From Dethiosulfovibrio salsuginis (GTDB lineage Bacteria > Synergistota > Synergistia > Synergistales > Dethiosulfovibrionaceae), in assembly GCF_900177735.1 (NCBI RefSeq), contig NZ_FXBB01000010.1:1-64000 (forward strand): a stretch of 64,000 bases of DNA. Reading direction: 5' to 3'. Below the pieces are notes generated by a model. It ran no database searches, was not told the origin of the DNA, and was given only the letters and a program-made list of their open reading frames with translations. A program made the translations under genes and the position numbers. This document shows positions 13,481 through 23,275 of the stretch, piece by piece (position 1 is the stretch's first letter; every line of letters starts with the position of its first letter).

Positions 13481-14443
13481 TTAGCTTAGCCCAGAGGCCC
13501 TGATCAGCCTGTCCCTTATGGCCAGCCCAACCCCTGAGTCTCCGGGCCACTGAGCTATTATAACGTCCAGAGGAAGCCTCTCCAGTTCCCTCATAGCGGC
13601 GAAGAGCCCTCTCCCGTAGGCATCTAAGTCGTCAAATAAAATAGACCTATCCGATTCCAGCGAAGGATGGTCCATCCCCACGAAGGCCCATTTTTCCCCT
13701 TCCTCTACGGGAAATGGATCCGAGGGGAACTGTATTCTCATCGGCAGAGAGGGAGCGTAGTGTCGATACCTGGTTCCTGGAGATCTTTTCAGCTCCAGCT
13801 CACCTTTAGGCATGGCGATAGGTCCCAGAAGTTCGACCAAAGCCTCAAGGGGAAATCCTCCGGGCCTGAGAAGCACTGGAGTATCTCCGGTGACGTCTAA
13901 GACGGTGGATTCGAGCCCTAGGTCCGTAGGGCCGCCGTCCAGTATCATATGGACTCTTTCTTTTAGATCGGCAGCCACGGTTTGAGCGTCGGTAGGGCTG
14001 GGCCTTCCGCTGGCGTTGGCGCTAGGCGCGGCCACAGGAAATCGGCAGGCCTGAAGGAGGGCTAGAGCCACCGGGTGAGAGGGCATCCGCACACCTACCG
14101 TTCCCAGCCCTGCGGTTACCTCTTCAGGGACATTTTCATTTACCGGGAGGACCAGAGTCAGAGGTCCAGGCCAGAAGAGGTCCATTATCTTTTTTGCCCT
14201 TTCGTCCACCGTCGCCACATTTACGACATCCTCAGGGGAACCAAAGTGGAGTATGAGCGGGTTGTCAGAAGGGCGTCCTTTTGCGGAATAGATCGAGGAG
14301 ACCGCTTTTCCGTCCAGACCGTTTGCCCCTAGTCCGTAGACCGTTTCCGTCGGAAAGGCCACCAATCCGCCGGACTTAAGGATTTTTACCGCCGACGTTA
14401 TGGCCTCTTTGTCGGGATTCCACCGATCCAGTTTGACTATCAT
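13481..14443 (-). CDS. tsaC: L-threonylcarbamoyladenylate synthase (Sua5/YrdC type)
   Basis: Makes threonylcarbamoyl-AMP from threonine, bicarbonate and ATP, the first step of the universal t6A37 tRNA modification; TsaD, encoded at 54.4 kb, uses the product. The 320-residue protein has the YrdC domain in the first 200 residues (FPTETVYGLG, KGRPSDNPL, SANASGRPSPT) followed by a C-terminal Sua5 domain of about 100 residues, so it is the long Sua5 form rather than the short E. coli TsaC. Its start overlaps the end of tgt by 4 bp (ATGA), suggesting translational coupling. Confidence 0.95.
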   Translation of the reverse strand: MIVKLDRWNPDKEAITSAVKILKSGGLVAFPTETVYGLGANGLDGKAVSSIYSAKGRPSDNPLILHFGSPEDVVNVATVDERAKKIMDLFWPGPLTLVLPVNENVPEEVTAGLGTVGVRMPSHPVALALLQACRFPVAAPSANASGRPSPTDAQTVAADLKERVHMILDGGPTDLGLESTVLDVTGDTPVLLRPGGFPLEALVELLGPIAMPKGELELKRSPGTRYRHYAPSLPMRIQFPSDPFPVEEGEKWAFVGMDHPSLESDRSILFDDLDAYGRGLFAAMRELERLPLDVIIAQWPGDSGVGLAIRDRLIRASGLS

Positions 14444-15567
14444 AGAGGATTGCTCTCCCCAAAGAGGCGGTGAAATTCCGCTCTGAAGGCAGGGAAGACA
14501 CCGTCCAGTATGGACTGTCTGGCCCGCTTCATAAGGCTTATTAAGAATCGAAGATTGTGCCAGCTACATAGCCTGGCGGACAGCATCTCGCCGGACCGAT
14601 AAAGGTGCCTTACATAGGCTCTGGAGAATTCTCGACAGGCGTAACAGTCGCAGTCGGGATCGATAGGGCCCCAATCGTGGGTGAAACGGCTGTGCTTGAT
14701 GTTGAACTTTCCCCGAGAGGTGAGAAGGGTTCCGTTTCTTCCGTTTCTCGTCGGAAGGACGCAGTCGAACATGTCAACCCCTCGGGCGACCCCTTCAACT
14801 AGGTTGGTGGGGTATCCCACGCCCATTAGGTATCTCGGTTTTCCCTTAGGCATGACGGGATTTAGGAGATCCAGTATTCGGTACATCTCCTGGTGGCTCT
14901 CTCCCACCGATAGACCTCCTATAGAGTAGCCCGGGAAATCCATGTCTATGAGCTTTTCGGCACACTTAACCCGAAGGTCGTCGTAAAGGGCTCCCTGGAC
15001 TATTCCGAAAAGGGCCTGATCCTCTCTGCGGTGTATAGATTGACATCTGGCGGCCCATCTGAGGGTCCGATCGACGCTTTTCCCCGCTTCTTCTCTGGTG
15101 CAGGGGAGCTTTACACACTGATCGAAACACATGGCTATGTCGCTGCCGAGCTTTTCCTGGGTCTGGGTAGCCAGTTCAGGTGTCATGAAATGACGGCTAC
15201 CGTCCAGGTGGGAGACGAACTCCACTCCATCCTCAAGTATTTTGTTTATGCCAGCAAGGGAGAAAACCTGAAAACCGCCGCTGTCGGTGAGTATAGGACC
15301 GTTCCAGTTCATAAACCTGTGAAGTCCTCCTGCCTCCTCCACCAGTTCCGCCCCTGGCCTCAGATATAGGTGATAGGTGTTGGACAGGAGTATCTGGGTC
15401 TCTATTTCAGCCATTTCCTTAGGAGACATGGCCTTTACGGTTGCAGCGGTTCCTACGGGCATGAAAACCGGGGTCTCTATTATTCCGTGAGGGGTCACAA
15501 GCTCTCCAGCCCTGGCCCCTGTCTCAGGACATTCGGCCAAAAGGCGAAACTCAAACATCCTGCTCAC
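14440..15567 (-). CDS. tgt: tRNA-guanine transglycosylase
   Basis: Exchanges G34 of GUN-anticodon tRNAs for the queuosine precursor preQ1. The 375-residue length is typical. Visible are TDSGGFQVFSL with the catalytic-region aspartate near residue 95, the nucleophile region GVDMFDCVLPTRNGR, and the C-terminal zinc cluster CDCYAC with a downstream histidine in CSWHN. It lies between tatD, which it overlaps by 17 bp, and tsaC, so two tRNA-modifying enzymes are adjacent. Confidence 0.97.
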   Translation of the reverse strand: MSRMFEFRLLAECPETGARAGELVTPHGIIETPVFMPVGTAATVKAMSPKEMAEIETQILLSNTYHLYLRPGAELVEEAGGLHRFMNWNGPILTDSGGFQVFSLAGINKILEDGVEFVSHLDGSRHFMTPELATQTQEKLGSDIAMCFDQCVKLPCTREEAGKSVDRTLRWAARCQSIHRREDQALFGIVQGALYDDLRVKCAEKLIDMDFPGYSIGGLSVGESHQEMYRILDLLNPVMPKGKPRYLMGVGYPTNLVEGVARGVDMFDCVLPTRNGRNGTLLTSRGKFNIKHSRFTHDWGPIDPDCDCYACREFSRAYVRHLYRSGEMLSARLCSWHNLRFLISLMKRARQSILDGVFPAFRAEFHRLFGESNPL

Positions 15568-16342
15568 CCCATCTGTAAAGGTCTTTGCCGTTTTGCCACA
15601 CCGACTGAGCCACCGAGGAGAGGGTTCTGCCGGTTATGTCCGACGCCGCTCGGTATATGAGGGGCATCATAGACGGCGTGTTGGTCTTGCCTCTGTAGGG
15701 CACCGGAGCAAGCCACGGAGAGTCGGTCTCGAGTATTATCCGGTCCATCGGCGAAGAGGACAGACATTCTCTCACCTCTTGGGCGCTTTTGAAGGTTATC
15801 ATTCCGCCAAAACCGAGGTAAAGACCTAGGTCAAGGCACATCTTGGCTTCGCTCCAGGAGCCGGAAAAACAGTGGACGACCCCGCCAGCATCCCCTAGAG
15901 GGTTGTCGTTTATGAGGGAGAAAAAGTCGGCAAAGGCCTCCCTTACGTGGAAAACCACAGGAAGATTTTTAACCTTTGCCCAACCGATCTGGGCCGCCAT
16001 AACCTCCCTCTGAACGGACCTGGGAGAGTGGTCGTAATGATAATCAAGGCCGATCTCCCCTACGGCGAATACCTCCTTCCGGTCAGCCATAGCCAGGAGG
16101 TCGGAGGGAATTCCATCTGGGTATCGACCCGCCTCATGGGGGTGGATTCCCACGGAAGCCCTTACTCCCTGAGGGGAGAAGCGAGAGGCCATATCCACGG
16201 CCTCCCAGCTGGACTCCTCGTCGCTTCCGACTACCAACATTCTCCCTACCCCAGCCTCTACCGCTTTGTCGACGTGTAGCTGAACGTCCTCCCGGAGCTC
16301 CGGGGAATTAAGGTGACAGTGTCCGTCTATGTAGGGCGTCAT
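15551..16342 (-). CDS. tatD: TatD-family metal-dependent hydrolase
   Basis: A TIM-barrel metallo-hydrolase of the TatD family, whose members act as 3'-5' DNA/RNA exonucleases or deacylases; the substrate here is unknown. Metal-binding motifs are in order: DGHCHLN at the N-terminus, GEIGLDYHYD, HVREA, HCFSGS and ETDSPW. I use the ATG at 16342 (MTPYIDGHCHLN, 263 residues), because family members begin only a few residues before the HCH motif; an in-frame GTG at 16369 would overlap metG and has its purine tract too close. Ribosome-binding signal is weak for either. Confidence 0.9.
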   Translation of the reverse strand: MTPYIDGHCHLNSPELREDVQLHVDKAVEAGVGRMLVVGSDEESSWEAVDMASRFSPQGVRASVGIHPHEAGRYPDGIPSDLLAMADRKEVFAVGEIGLDYHYDHSPRSVQREVMAAQIGWAKVKNLPVVFHVREAFADFFSLINDNPLGDAGGVVHCFSGSWSEAKMCLDLGLYLGFGGMITFKSAQEVRECLSSSPMDRIILETDSPWLAPVPYRGKTNTPSMMPLIYRAASDITGRTLSSVAQSVWQNGKDLYRWGEQDV

Positions 16343-16358
16343 AGGATCCACACCGAGA

Positions 16359-18299
16359 TCAGTGGACACGGCTCCCCAGGGGGATGTCCTCTACAGGGGC
16401 TAAAAGGGATAGACCTTCATGCCCCGACATAGACGCGGCGAGCAACATGCCGTCGCTCTGAACTCCGCACATTTTGACGGGCTTCAGGTTGACCACCACG
16501 ACTATTTTGTGTCCCAGGAGCTCTTCCTGGGTGAAGTCCGCTTTTATGCTGGACACTATGGTTCTTCTTTCGTAGCCCAGGTCGACCTCCAGCTTGTAGA
16601 GCCTTTTGGCTCTGGGAACTTCCTCCACCTTGACTATCTGACCTACCCTGAGCTCTATCTTTGAGAAGTCCTCTATGCCTATCTGAGGTTCGTGCTCTCC
16701 AGGGTCGACCACTTTGCCTTTGGACAGATCTCGAGCCTTTTTCTCCTCCGCCCACAGCTCAATGTCTATTCTGGGGAAGAGGACTTCTTTGGTCCTGTGG
16801 ACCTTCATAATCCCGGCGGTAGGCTCTCCCCACTTATAGTGTTCCCACTTTAGGTTGGCGGGGTCGCCACAGAAACCTATCTGGGACCACACTGCGTGGC
16901 CTGTATCAGGCATGAAGGGGGATATCATCATAGACGCTAGTTTAAGGGCTTCCACCAGTCCCCATAGAACTGCGTCCAATCTGTCCTTTTCCCCTTCGTT
17001 GCCTAGTTTCCATGGCATGGTTTCGTCGATGTATTTGTTGGCCCTGCTTATCACCGTCCAGGCCGCTTTAAGGGCTTCGTCGAAGGCGAAGTCGTCCATT
17101 TTCTCCAGATAGAGCTCGCAGGAGGTTCTAGCGACCTCCGAAAGCTCCAGGTCTATGGAGGCCAGGGAGGGAGGGGTAGGGACAACTCCCTCTCTGTACT
17201 TTATTATCATGGAAACCGTCCTGCTGAGCAGGTTGCCGAGGTCGTTGGCAAGGTCTGAGTTTATCCTCTGGACCATGGCGGATTCGGAGAAGTCTCCGTC
17301 GGTCCCGAAGGGGACCTGCCGGAGCAGAAAGTAGCGGAAAGCGTCGGCTCCGTAGAGGTTGACCATTTCGAAGGGATCCACAACGTTGCCTTTGGACTTG
17401 GACATTTTCTCTCCCTCCATGGTCCACCAGCCATGGGAGAACACCCTTACAGGAGGGTTGAGTCCTAGAGCCATAAGCATAGTGGGCCATATGACGCAGT
17501 GAAACCGAATTATGTCTTTCGCCATCAGGTGATGGACCTGAGGCCAGTATTTGTCCATCTGAGATTGGTCCGATTCGTAGCCACAGGCGGTCAGGTAGTT
17601 GATGAGAGCGTCAAACCAGACGTATATGACGTGTCTTTCGTCCCCTGGCACCGGGATGCCCCAGGAGATGGATGTCCTGGAAACCGACTGATCCCTCAGG
17701 CCGCTTTTTATAAAACTGATTATCTCGTTATACCTGCTTTTTGGCATTATGGCCTTCAGGTTGGACTCGTAATAGTCCAGGAGCTGGTCGGCGTATTTAG
17801 AGGTGCGAAAGAAGTAGCTCTCCTCCTCCATCTCCACCAGAGGACGACCGCAGTCGGGACAGGTGGAGCCCTGGCCTACGCTGCTTTCTGGAACGTAGGT
17901 CTCACAGGGTACGCAATATAGCCCTTTGTAGGTGTCTTTATAGATATCACCCTGTTCGACGAGTTTGGAGAATATAGACTGGACAACCTTTTCATGCCGC
18001 TTCTCGGTGGTTCTGATAAAGTCGGTGTTCGATATATTGAGGACAGGAAGGAGCTTTTTGAAGTTCTCCGCCATAACGTCGGTAAGCTCCTGAGCGGTCA
18101 TTCCTTTGGCGGCGGCACTTTCGTATATTTTCTGACCGTGTTCGTCGGTTCCGGTCAGGAAATGCACCTCGTGGCCGGTCATCCTCTTGTATCTTGCCAT
18201 TACGTCCGCACCGATGGTCGTGTAGGCGTGGCCTATATGAGGGACGTCGTTGACGTAGTATATAGGTGTAGTTATGTAGAAATTCTTTGTATCAGCCAT
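16359..18299 (-). CDS. metG: Methionyl-tRNA synthetase
   Basis: Charges tRNA-Met, including initiator tRNA. The 646-residue protein has the class I signature HIGH at residues 21-24, a zinc knuckle of CVPC and CPDC type around residues 128-147, the KMSKSKGN loop near 304, an anticodon-binding helical domain, and a C-terminal EMAP/tRNA-binding domain from about residue 545 that also mediates dimerisation. AGGAGG lies 8 nt before the ATG. Confidence 0.98.
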   Translation of the reverse strand: MADTKNFYITTPIYYVNDVPHIGHAYTTIGADVMARYKRMTGHEVHFLTGTDEHGQKIYESAAAKGMTAQELTDVMAENFKKLLPVLNISNTDFIRTTEKRHEKVVQSIFSKLVEQGDIYKDTYKGLYCVPCETYVPESSVGQGSTCPDCGRPLVEMEEESYFFRTSKYADQLLDYYESNLKAIMPKSRYNEIISFIKSGLRDQSVSRTSISWGIPVPGDERHVIYVWFDALINYLTACGYESDQSQMDKYWPQVHHLMAKDIIRFHCVIWPTMLMALGLNPPVRVFSHGWWTMEGEKMSKSKGNVVDPFEMVNLYGADAFRYFLLRQVPFGTDGDFSESAMVQRINSDLANDLGNLLSRTVSMIIKYREGVVPTPPSLASIDLELSEVARTSCELYLEKMDDFAFDEALKAAWTVISRANKYIDETMPWKLGNEGEKDRLDAVLWGLVEALKLASMMISPFMPDTGHAVWSQIGFCGDPANLKWEHYKWGEPTAGIMKVHRTKEVLFPRIDIELWAEEKKARDLSKGKVVDPGEHEPQIGIEDFSKIELRVGQIVKVEEVPRAKRLYKLEVDLGYERRTIVSSIKADFTQEELLGHKIVVVVNLKPVKMCGVQSDGMLLAASMSGHEGLSLLAPVEDIPLGSRVH

Positions 18300-18327
18300 T
18301 ATTTTTTCCTCCTGCGGTATTTTTAAT

Positions 18328-19137
18328 CTATTTTCTGTCTAAAAGCCATTTTTTAGATCTGTTTTTAGGTACTCCCATGGTGTCGCTAAGGACAGACACT
18401 ATATCCCTGTGGGAGAGGCCAGCCTCCAGAAGTCTCTGAGCCTGCTCTTCCCAGTCCCTACCCTGGTCCGATCGGTTAGAGCCTTCTACGACTAAGACTA
18501 TCTCTCCTTTTAAGCCCTCCTCCACCTTATGAAGTATCTCCGTAAAGGTCCCACGAAGAGCTTCTTGATGGATTTTGCTGATCTCCCTTACCAGAGCGGC
18601 TTTTCTGTCGCCAAAGACCTCCAGCATAGACTCTATATGTCGGGATATCTTATGGGGGGAGACGTAAAAAACGGTGGTCCAGGGACTGTCTTTCAGGTTA
18701 CCTAGTACCTGTTCCCTTTCGCCTTTTTTATCGGGCAGAAATCCGAAGAAGGTGAAAGGCTGAGGGTCGAGACCGGACATGAGAATCGCCGGTATAACGG
18801 CGGTAGGTCCTGGAAGGACGTCGACTACGAATCCATCCTCGATGGCCCTTTTGATTACCTGATAGCCTGGGTCTGAGACGCCGGGAGTTCCGGCGTCGGA
18901 GACCAGAGCCACGTTTTTTCCCTGAGACAGGTAGGACATTATCTCGTCGGCTCTGGCTATCTCGTTGTGCTGGTGACAGGAAATCAGCTTACAGGATATG
19001 TCGTACTTTTTGAGAAGTATCCCCGTATGTCTGGTGTCCTCACAGGCTATAATATCCGCTCTGCGCAGTTCCTCAAGCCCCCTAATGGTTATGTCGGACA
19101 GGTTTCCCACTGGGGTCGGTATGACTATTAAGGGCAT
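18328..19137 (-). CDS. rsmI: 16S rRNA (cytidine-1402 2'-O) methyltransferase
   Basis: RsmI methylates the ribose of C1402 in 16S rRNA at the P site with S-adenosylmethionine. It has the tetrapyrrole-methylase fold: VIPTPVGNLSDIT at the N-terminus, ACEDTRHTG, SDAGTPGVSDPG and the LPGPTA segment. The ATG at 19137 is chosen over one at 19143 because GGAGG is 7 nt from the former and only 0-1 nt from the latter. It overlaps the upstream methyltransferase gene by 10 bp. Confidence 0.95.
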   Translation of the reverse strand: MPLIVIPTPVGNLSDITIRGLEELRRADIIACEDTRHTGILLKKYDISCKLISCHQHNEIARADEIMSYLSQGKNVALVSDAGTPGVSDPGYQVIKRAIEDGFVVDVLPGPTAVIPAILMSGLDPQPFTFFGFLPDKKGEREQVLGNLKDSPWTTVFYVSPHKISRHIESMLEVFGDRKAALVREISKIHQEALRGTFTEILHKVEEGLKGEIVLVVEGSNRSDQGRDWEEQAQRLLEAGLSHRDIVSVLSDTMGVPKNRSKKWLLDRK

Positions 19138-19868
19138 GGACATCCCTCCACGGTGTAGTATGAAAGCAGCTTCTCGGTGGAATTACCGCTACAATCCCCT
19201 ATAAATAGAGGCGGCAATAACCTAAGTCCAGGGGCCGCTCCTTTTATGGACTTCATCAGGAAAACCGAGCCCTCTTTGTCGTCCCTGGGATAGACCGGAA
19301 GGACCGCTTTAGGCTCTAAGCCGTTTTTTCTCATAGACTCCATAAGGCCGACCATCCTCTCGGCGGTAAAGACGGTGTAGCCACGGCCTCCGTGCTTGAG
19401 CAGGTAGCCGAAGGATCGCCCTATATCGTCTAAAGAGCATAGAATTCCGTGGCGAGCCATAATCTCCCCTTCTCTTATCCCCTGGCGATGTCTTTCGGGA
19501 TCCCCGTAGGGAGGGTTGGATACCACTACGTCAAAGCCCTGAGGGGGTAACGCCTGATCCACGAATCGCAGATCATGGTGCAGAAAGGATACCTTTTGGG
19601 ATAGGCCATTGAGAGCGGCGTTTTCCGTAGCCATCTCTATAAGGTCGGCCTGAATATCCAGCCCTGTAACCTGAACGGAAGTACGCCCACCTAGGATAAG
19701 GGATACCGCTCCGTGAGCACAGCCTAGCTCGCAGACCTTTTCTCCATGCTTGACCTTGGTAAACCCCGCGAGGAGTATGGTGTCGACGTTGACCCTGAAC
19801 CCCTTACGAGGTTGAATTAAGGTTAATCTCGTCCCTTTTAGCTCGTCGATCGTTCTCTCGGAGGTCAT
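19128..19868 (-). CDS. tRNA1(Val) A37 N6-methyltransferase-like protein (TrmN6 family)
   Basis: A SAM-dependent adenine-N6 methyltransferase of the YfiC/TrmN6 group. Motif I (CELGCAHGAVSL) is at about residues 46-57, and the catalytic NPPY at 118-121, which marks modification of an exocyclic adenine amine. The 246-residue length fits. E. coli TrmN6 modifies A37 of tRNA-Val, but the substrate here is inferred from the family only. The start ATG overlaps the smc stop (ATGA). Confidence 0.85.
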   Translation of the reverse strand: MTSERTIDELKGTRLTLIQPRKGFRVNVDTILLAGFTKVKHGEKVCELGCAHGAVSLILGGRTSVQVTGLDIQADLIEMATENAALNGLSQKVSFLHHDLRFVDQALPPQGFDVVVSNPPYGDPERHRQGIREGEIMARHGILCSLDDIGRSFGYLLKHGGRGYTVFTAERMVGLMESMRKNGLEPKAVLPVYPRDDKEGSVFLMKSIKGAAPGLRLLPPLFIGDCSGNSTEKLLSYYTVEGCPCP

Positions 19869-22800
19869 TTCCAGTCCTCCAGCTTTACGCCTACTACCTG
19901 GGATAATCCCGGCTCGGACATGGTGACTCCGTACATGACGTCCGCCCTTTCCATGGTCTGCCTACGGTGGGTCATGGCTATTATCTGCAAAGAGGAGGAG
20001 TAATCGGCCACTATATCCGCAAACCTACCTAGGTTAACCTCGTCGAGGGCAGCGTCGACCTCGTCCAGGACCGCAAGAGGAACCTGGGCCACCTCCATAG
20101 AGGCAAAGAGCAGCGAGAGGGCGGTCAGGGTCTGCTCTCCTCCGGAAAGCTGAGCGAGGTAAGCGGAGACTTTTCCAGGAGGCCTGGCTATAATCTCCAC
20201 GCCTGAGTCCCATAGCCCTCCTTCGCCCTGTATCTTCAGGTGAGCCTCCCCTCCACCAAAGAGCCTCTGGAACAGGCCGTTAAACCTTAAGTCTATTTTA
20301 TCCAGTGCATCGCCGAAAAGACTGCCTGCCTGACGATCGGTTTCCTCTATCAAAGCTCGAAGTTCGTCTATTCCCGACGATACGTCCTGGGTCTGTTCGC
20401 CGTAGTAGCCTATCCTTTCGGACAAAGAGGAATCCTCGGAGATAGCCCCTCTGTCGAAATCGCCTATCTGGGCAAGGGAGCTCTCAAGGTGTTTGAGCCT
20501 TCTCTCCTCCTCCTCCGAGGACCTTGGATAATCGAGAGAAGGTCCAGGATAGGGGTATTTGCTCTCCCAGGAGGCGATTATATCGTCTAGACGGGATTTT
20601 TCCCTCTCCAGCTTTTGTTCGATCCAGACGACGGTTTTCTCTCCTTCGTCGAGCCTGTCGCAGGCCAAGGCAAATCGACGAGAGCATATGTCCAGGGATT
20701 TTTCTATTTTGCTGTTTCCCTTTTCCGCCTCTGCCAGCTCGGATAGCTTGATTTTTTTTACCTCTTCGGCGATGGCGACCTGATCGTTTAGCTTTTTTAA
20801 AGCCTCACGCTGACTATCCCTTCGGTTTTTCAAGTTTAAAAGAGTGACGGTGCAGGAGGAAAGATCGTTTTTCGCCTTTTCCAGGTCTTTGGTAGCCCCT
20901 TCAAGACGTTCTATCGATACTTTAGCCCTCTCGTTCCAGATGACGAGATCCAGTCTAAGATTTGATAAAAGAGAATCTATCTCTCCGTCCTCGGGAATGG
21001 AGATAGAGAGAAGCCTCTCTTCCTCTTTCGCCAATGCCTCTTCGTGAGACTTTATCTCCTTTAAGAGAGATTCTTTTTTACCCTCTATGGCTTTGTTTTC
21101 CGCCAAAAAGAGCTTTTTGTCCCTCTCGATATCGGAGAGAGACCTCTCCCACTGGGCTTTTTGGGCCTGAATCCTTTGAAGATCCAGGGAGAGGGCCTGG
21201 ACATCAGTCGCCTTAGAGGCCTCTTCCTGCTCCCATTTTTTCAGGGAGCTTTCCAGGGATAGAAGCTCTTTTTTCAGTTTTTTGAGGGATTCGTCGAGCT
21301 CCCTCTGCTGAGCTCTGGCCTGTATCACCCCGCCAGGTCTGCGGTTGCCTCCTCCACTGACGGTCCCACCGGGGGAAAAAACCTCTCCCTCAAGGGTAAC
21401 GATAGGCATAGAATATCCTCCTGCGACCATAGAGGCTCCTACTCCGTAGCTCTCTACGATTAGGAGATCTCCTATCAGGTGTTCGAGGGCTGGCCTCCAG
21501 ATATCCTGAACCGAGACTAGGTCTATAGCCCAACCGACGACCCCTTTATCCGGCAGGACGACCCCATCTTTCGGCCTTCTCGGCCTAGCTCTATCTAAAG
21601 TGAGGTAGGTTGCCCTTCCGGCTTTGGCCCTTTTTAGCTCCTCTATGCCGTCCTGAGCGTCGGATAAAGATTGGGCCAACAACCAGAACTGTCGGCCTCC
21701 TAGGGCAGCTTCGACTGCGATCGCCAGGTCGCCAGGACATTGGAACGCCTCGACCACAGGGGTAGGCCTAAAGGTAAGCTTGCCTAGGTCCGCAGCGGAT
21801 AGCAGATGGACCACAGGCCTGGGGTATCCTTCCTCGGAGGAAGAGGCGTTAACCCTGTCTATCTCCGATTCTTTACGGTAGATATCCTTCCTCAGTGGCT
21901 GTAGTCTGGTACCTAGGTCTTTACACTTATCGTCGGCGTCTTTACGCTCTTTGATCGCTTGATTAAGTATCTTTTGAACTTTAGCCTCTTCAAGAGCAAG
22001 ATTTCCTATCTCAGCCTCAGCGGCTTTCAACTCATTATCCATTTTCTCGATAAGAGGAAGCCTCTCCGATTCGGTGGATCCCAGAGCCTTTTCCGTGGCT
22101 CTAGCTCTTTCGAGATAAGACTTTATCTCCCCCTGGCGCTGGAGACAGTCGATCCTGTCCTGCTCCTTTGCCTCTTTTTCCTCAATCAAGGCCCGGTGGC
22201 GGATCTCCAGTGCCTCGATCTCTCCGGCTATTTTGCTTACCTGAGAGGAAATGTCTTTGTCCTCTAGGGAATATTTTTTTACCTTTACCTCAAGGTCCTC
22301 TACCGTGGAGGAGAGAGACCTGGCTGACTCTTCGGTGGTTCCAAGGCGCTCCTCCTCTAACCTCAAGGAAGTCTCTATCTCGAAAACCTGTCTTCTCAGG
22401 TCCTCCAGCTCTTTTTCCGCTTCCGCCAGTTCCTGCTTTGATACCGATTTACGGAGCTCTATCTCTTTAGCTCCGCTTTTTACCTTCGATAGGTTCTGCT
22501 CCCAGACGATCTTCCAGCTCAACCTGTTCTCAGAATCGCGGCGGGAGTAGGATGCCTTTCTCCTCAGTTCCTCCAGGTTTTCCTCCAAAGCTCTACGACG
22601 GAGGTGATACCATCGCCCTCTGGTCTCAGACAGGTCTTTTTCCAGTGCGACCGCTTTCCTGGCGATCTCCACCGCCGAAGCTATCTGGCGGCGGCGAGTC
22701 TCAAGCTCCGCCACGAGGGAGTAAAGACGGGCCAGTTCCTGCTCCGCAGAGCTGACTTTCGACAGGGCTTCGTCCCTTTTTTTTCGGTATATGTTTATAC

Positions 22801-23275
22801 CGAATAGCTCCTCCAGCTGGTTGCGACGCTCCATAGGTCTCTGGCTGATGGCATCGGTGACATCTCCCTGGCCGATAAAGGCAAATCTATCTCCGTCCAG
22901 ATGATACCGGTGTTTTGTCTCCTGGAGATCCTGAATTCTGCATTTTATCCCGTCGACGTAGGTAAGGGCACCGGCCTCCTCGGAGAATTTTCTTTTCACC
23001 GAGGTCTTTCCCTCCCCATCGGAAAACTCGAGGAGAACCTCCGCTGCTTTCGCCGGTTTTTGGAGAGCGGTCCCCTGAAACAGCAGGTCCGATTGCCTGG
23101 TTATCCTGAGCCTGGACCCGTTGCTGTCTCCCAGTCCCCACCTAAGGCCGTCCAAAATATTGCTTTTGCCGCTTCCGTTAGGGCCAACGATGGCGGTAAA
23201 CCCCGGAGAAAGAGGTAGGTCGTGAGCACCTCCAAAGCTTTTAAAGTTTTTGAGTTTAATTCGTGCTATAAACAA
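19865..23275 (-). CDS. smc: Chromosome segregation protein SMC
   Basis: The SMC ATPase organises and segregates the chromosome together with ScpA and ScpB (not in this window). The 1136-residue protein has Walker A GPNGSGKS at 31-38, a first coiled coil, a hinge around residues 490-640 containing GGTVSGGGNRRPGG, a second coiled coil, then the C-motif LSGGEQTLTALSLLF and Walker B VLDEVDAALDEVN. Translation starts at TTG (23275), supported by GGAGG 6 nt before it. Its start overlaps the end of the RNase G gene by 20 bp. Confidence 0.97.
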   Translation of the reverse strand: MFIARIKLKNFKSFGGAHDLPLSPGFTAIVGPNGSGKSNILDGLRWGLGDSNGSRLRITRQSDLLFQGTALQKPAKAAEVLLEFSDGEGKTSVKRKFSEEAGALTYVDGIKCRIQDLQETKHRYHLDGDRFAFIGQGDVTDAISQRPMERRNQLEELFGINIYRKKRDEALSKVSSAEQELARLYSLVAELETRRRQIASAVEIARKAVALEKDLSETRGRWYHLRRRALEENLEELRRKASYSRRDSENRLSWKIVWEQNLSKVKSGAKEIELRKSVSKQELAEAEKELEDLRRQVFEIETSLRLEEERLGTTEESARSLSSTVEDLEVKVKKYSLEDKDISSQVSKIAGEIEALEIRHRALIEEKEAKEQDRIDCLQRQGEIKSYLERARATEKALGSTESERLPLIEKMDNELKAAEAEIGNLALEEAKVQKILNQAIKERKDADDKCKDLGTRLQPLRKDIYRKESEIDRVNASSSEEGYPRPVVHLLSAADLGKLTFRPTPVVEAFQCPGDLAIAVEAALGGRQFWLLAQSLSDAQDGIEELKRAKAGRATYLTLDRARPRRPKDGVVLPDKGVVGWAIDLVSVQDIWRPALEHLIGDLLIVESYGVGASMVAGGYSMPIVTLEGEVFSPGGTVSGGGNRRPGGVIQARAQQRELDESLKKLKKELLSLESSLKKWEQEEASKATDVQALSLDLQRIQAQKAQWERSLSDIERDKKLFLAENKAIEGKKESLLKEIKSHEEALAKEEERLLSISIPEDGEIDSLLSNLRLDLVIWNERAKVSIERLEGATKDLEKAKNDLSSCTVTLLNLKNRRDSQREALKKLNDQVAIAEEVKKIKLSELAEAEKGNSKIEKSLDICSRRFALACDRLDEGEKTVVWIEQKLEREKSRLDDIIASWESKYPYPGPSLDYPRSSEEEERRLKHLESSLAQIGDFDRGAISEDSSLSERIGYYGEQTQDVSSGIDELRALIEETDRQAGSLFGDALDKIDLRFNGLFQRLFGGGEAHLKIQGEGGLWDSGVEIIARPPGKVSAYLAQLSGGEQTLTALSLLFASMEVAQVPLAVLDEVDAALDEVNLGRFADIVADYSSSLQIIAMTHRRQTMERADVMYGVTMSEPGLSQVVGVKLEDWK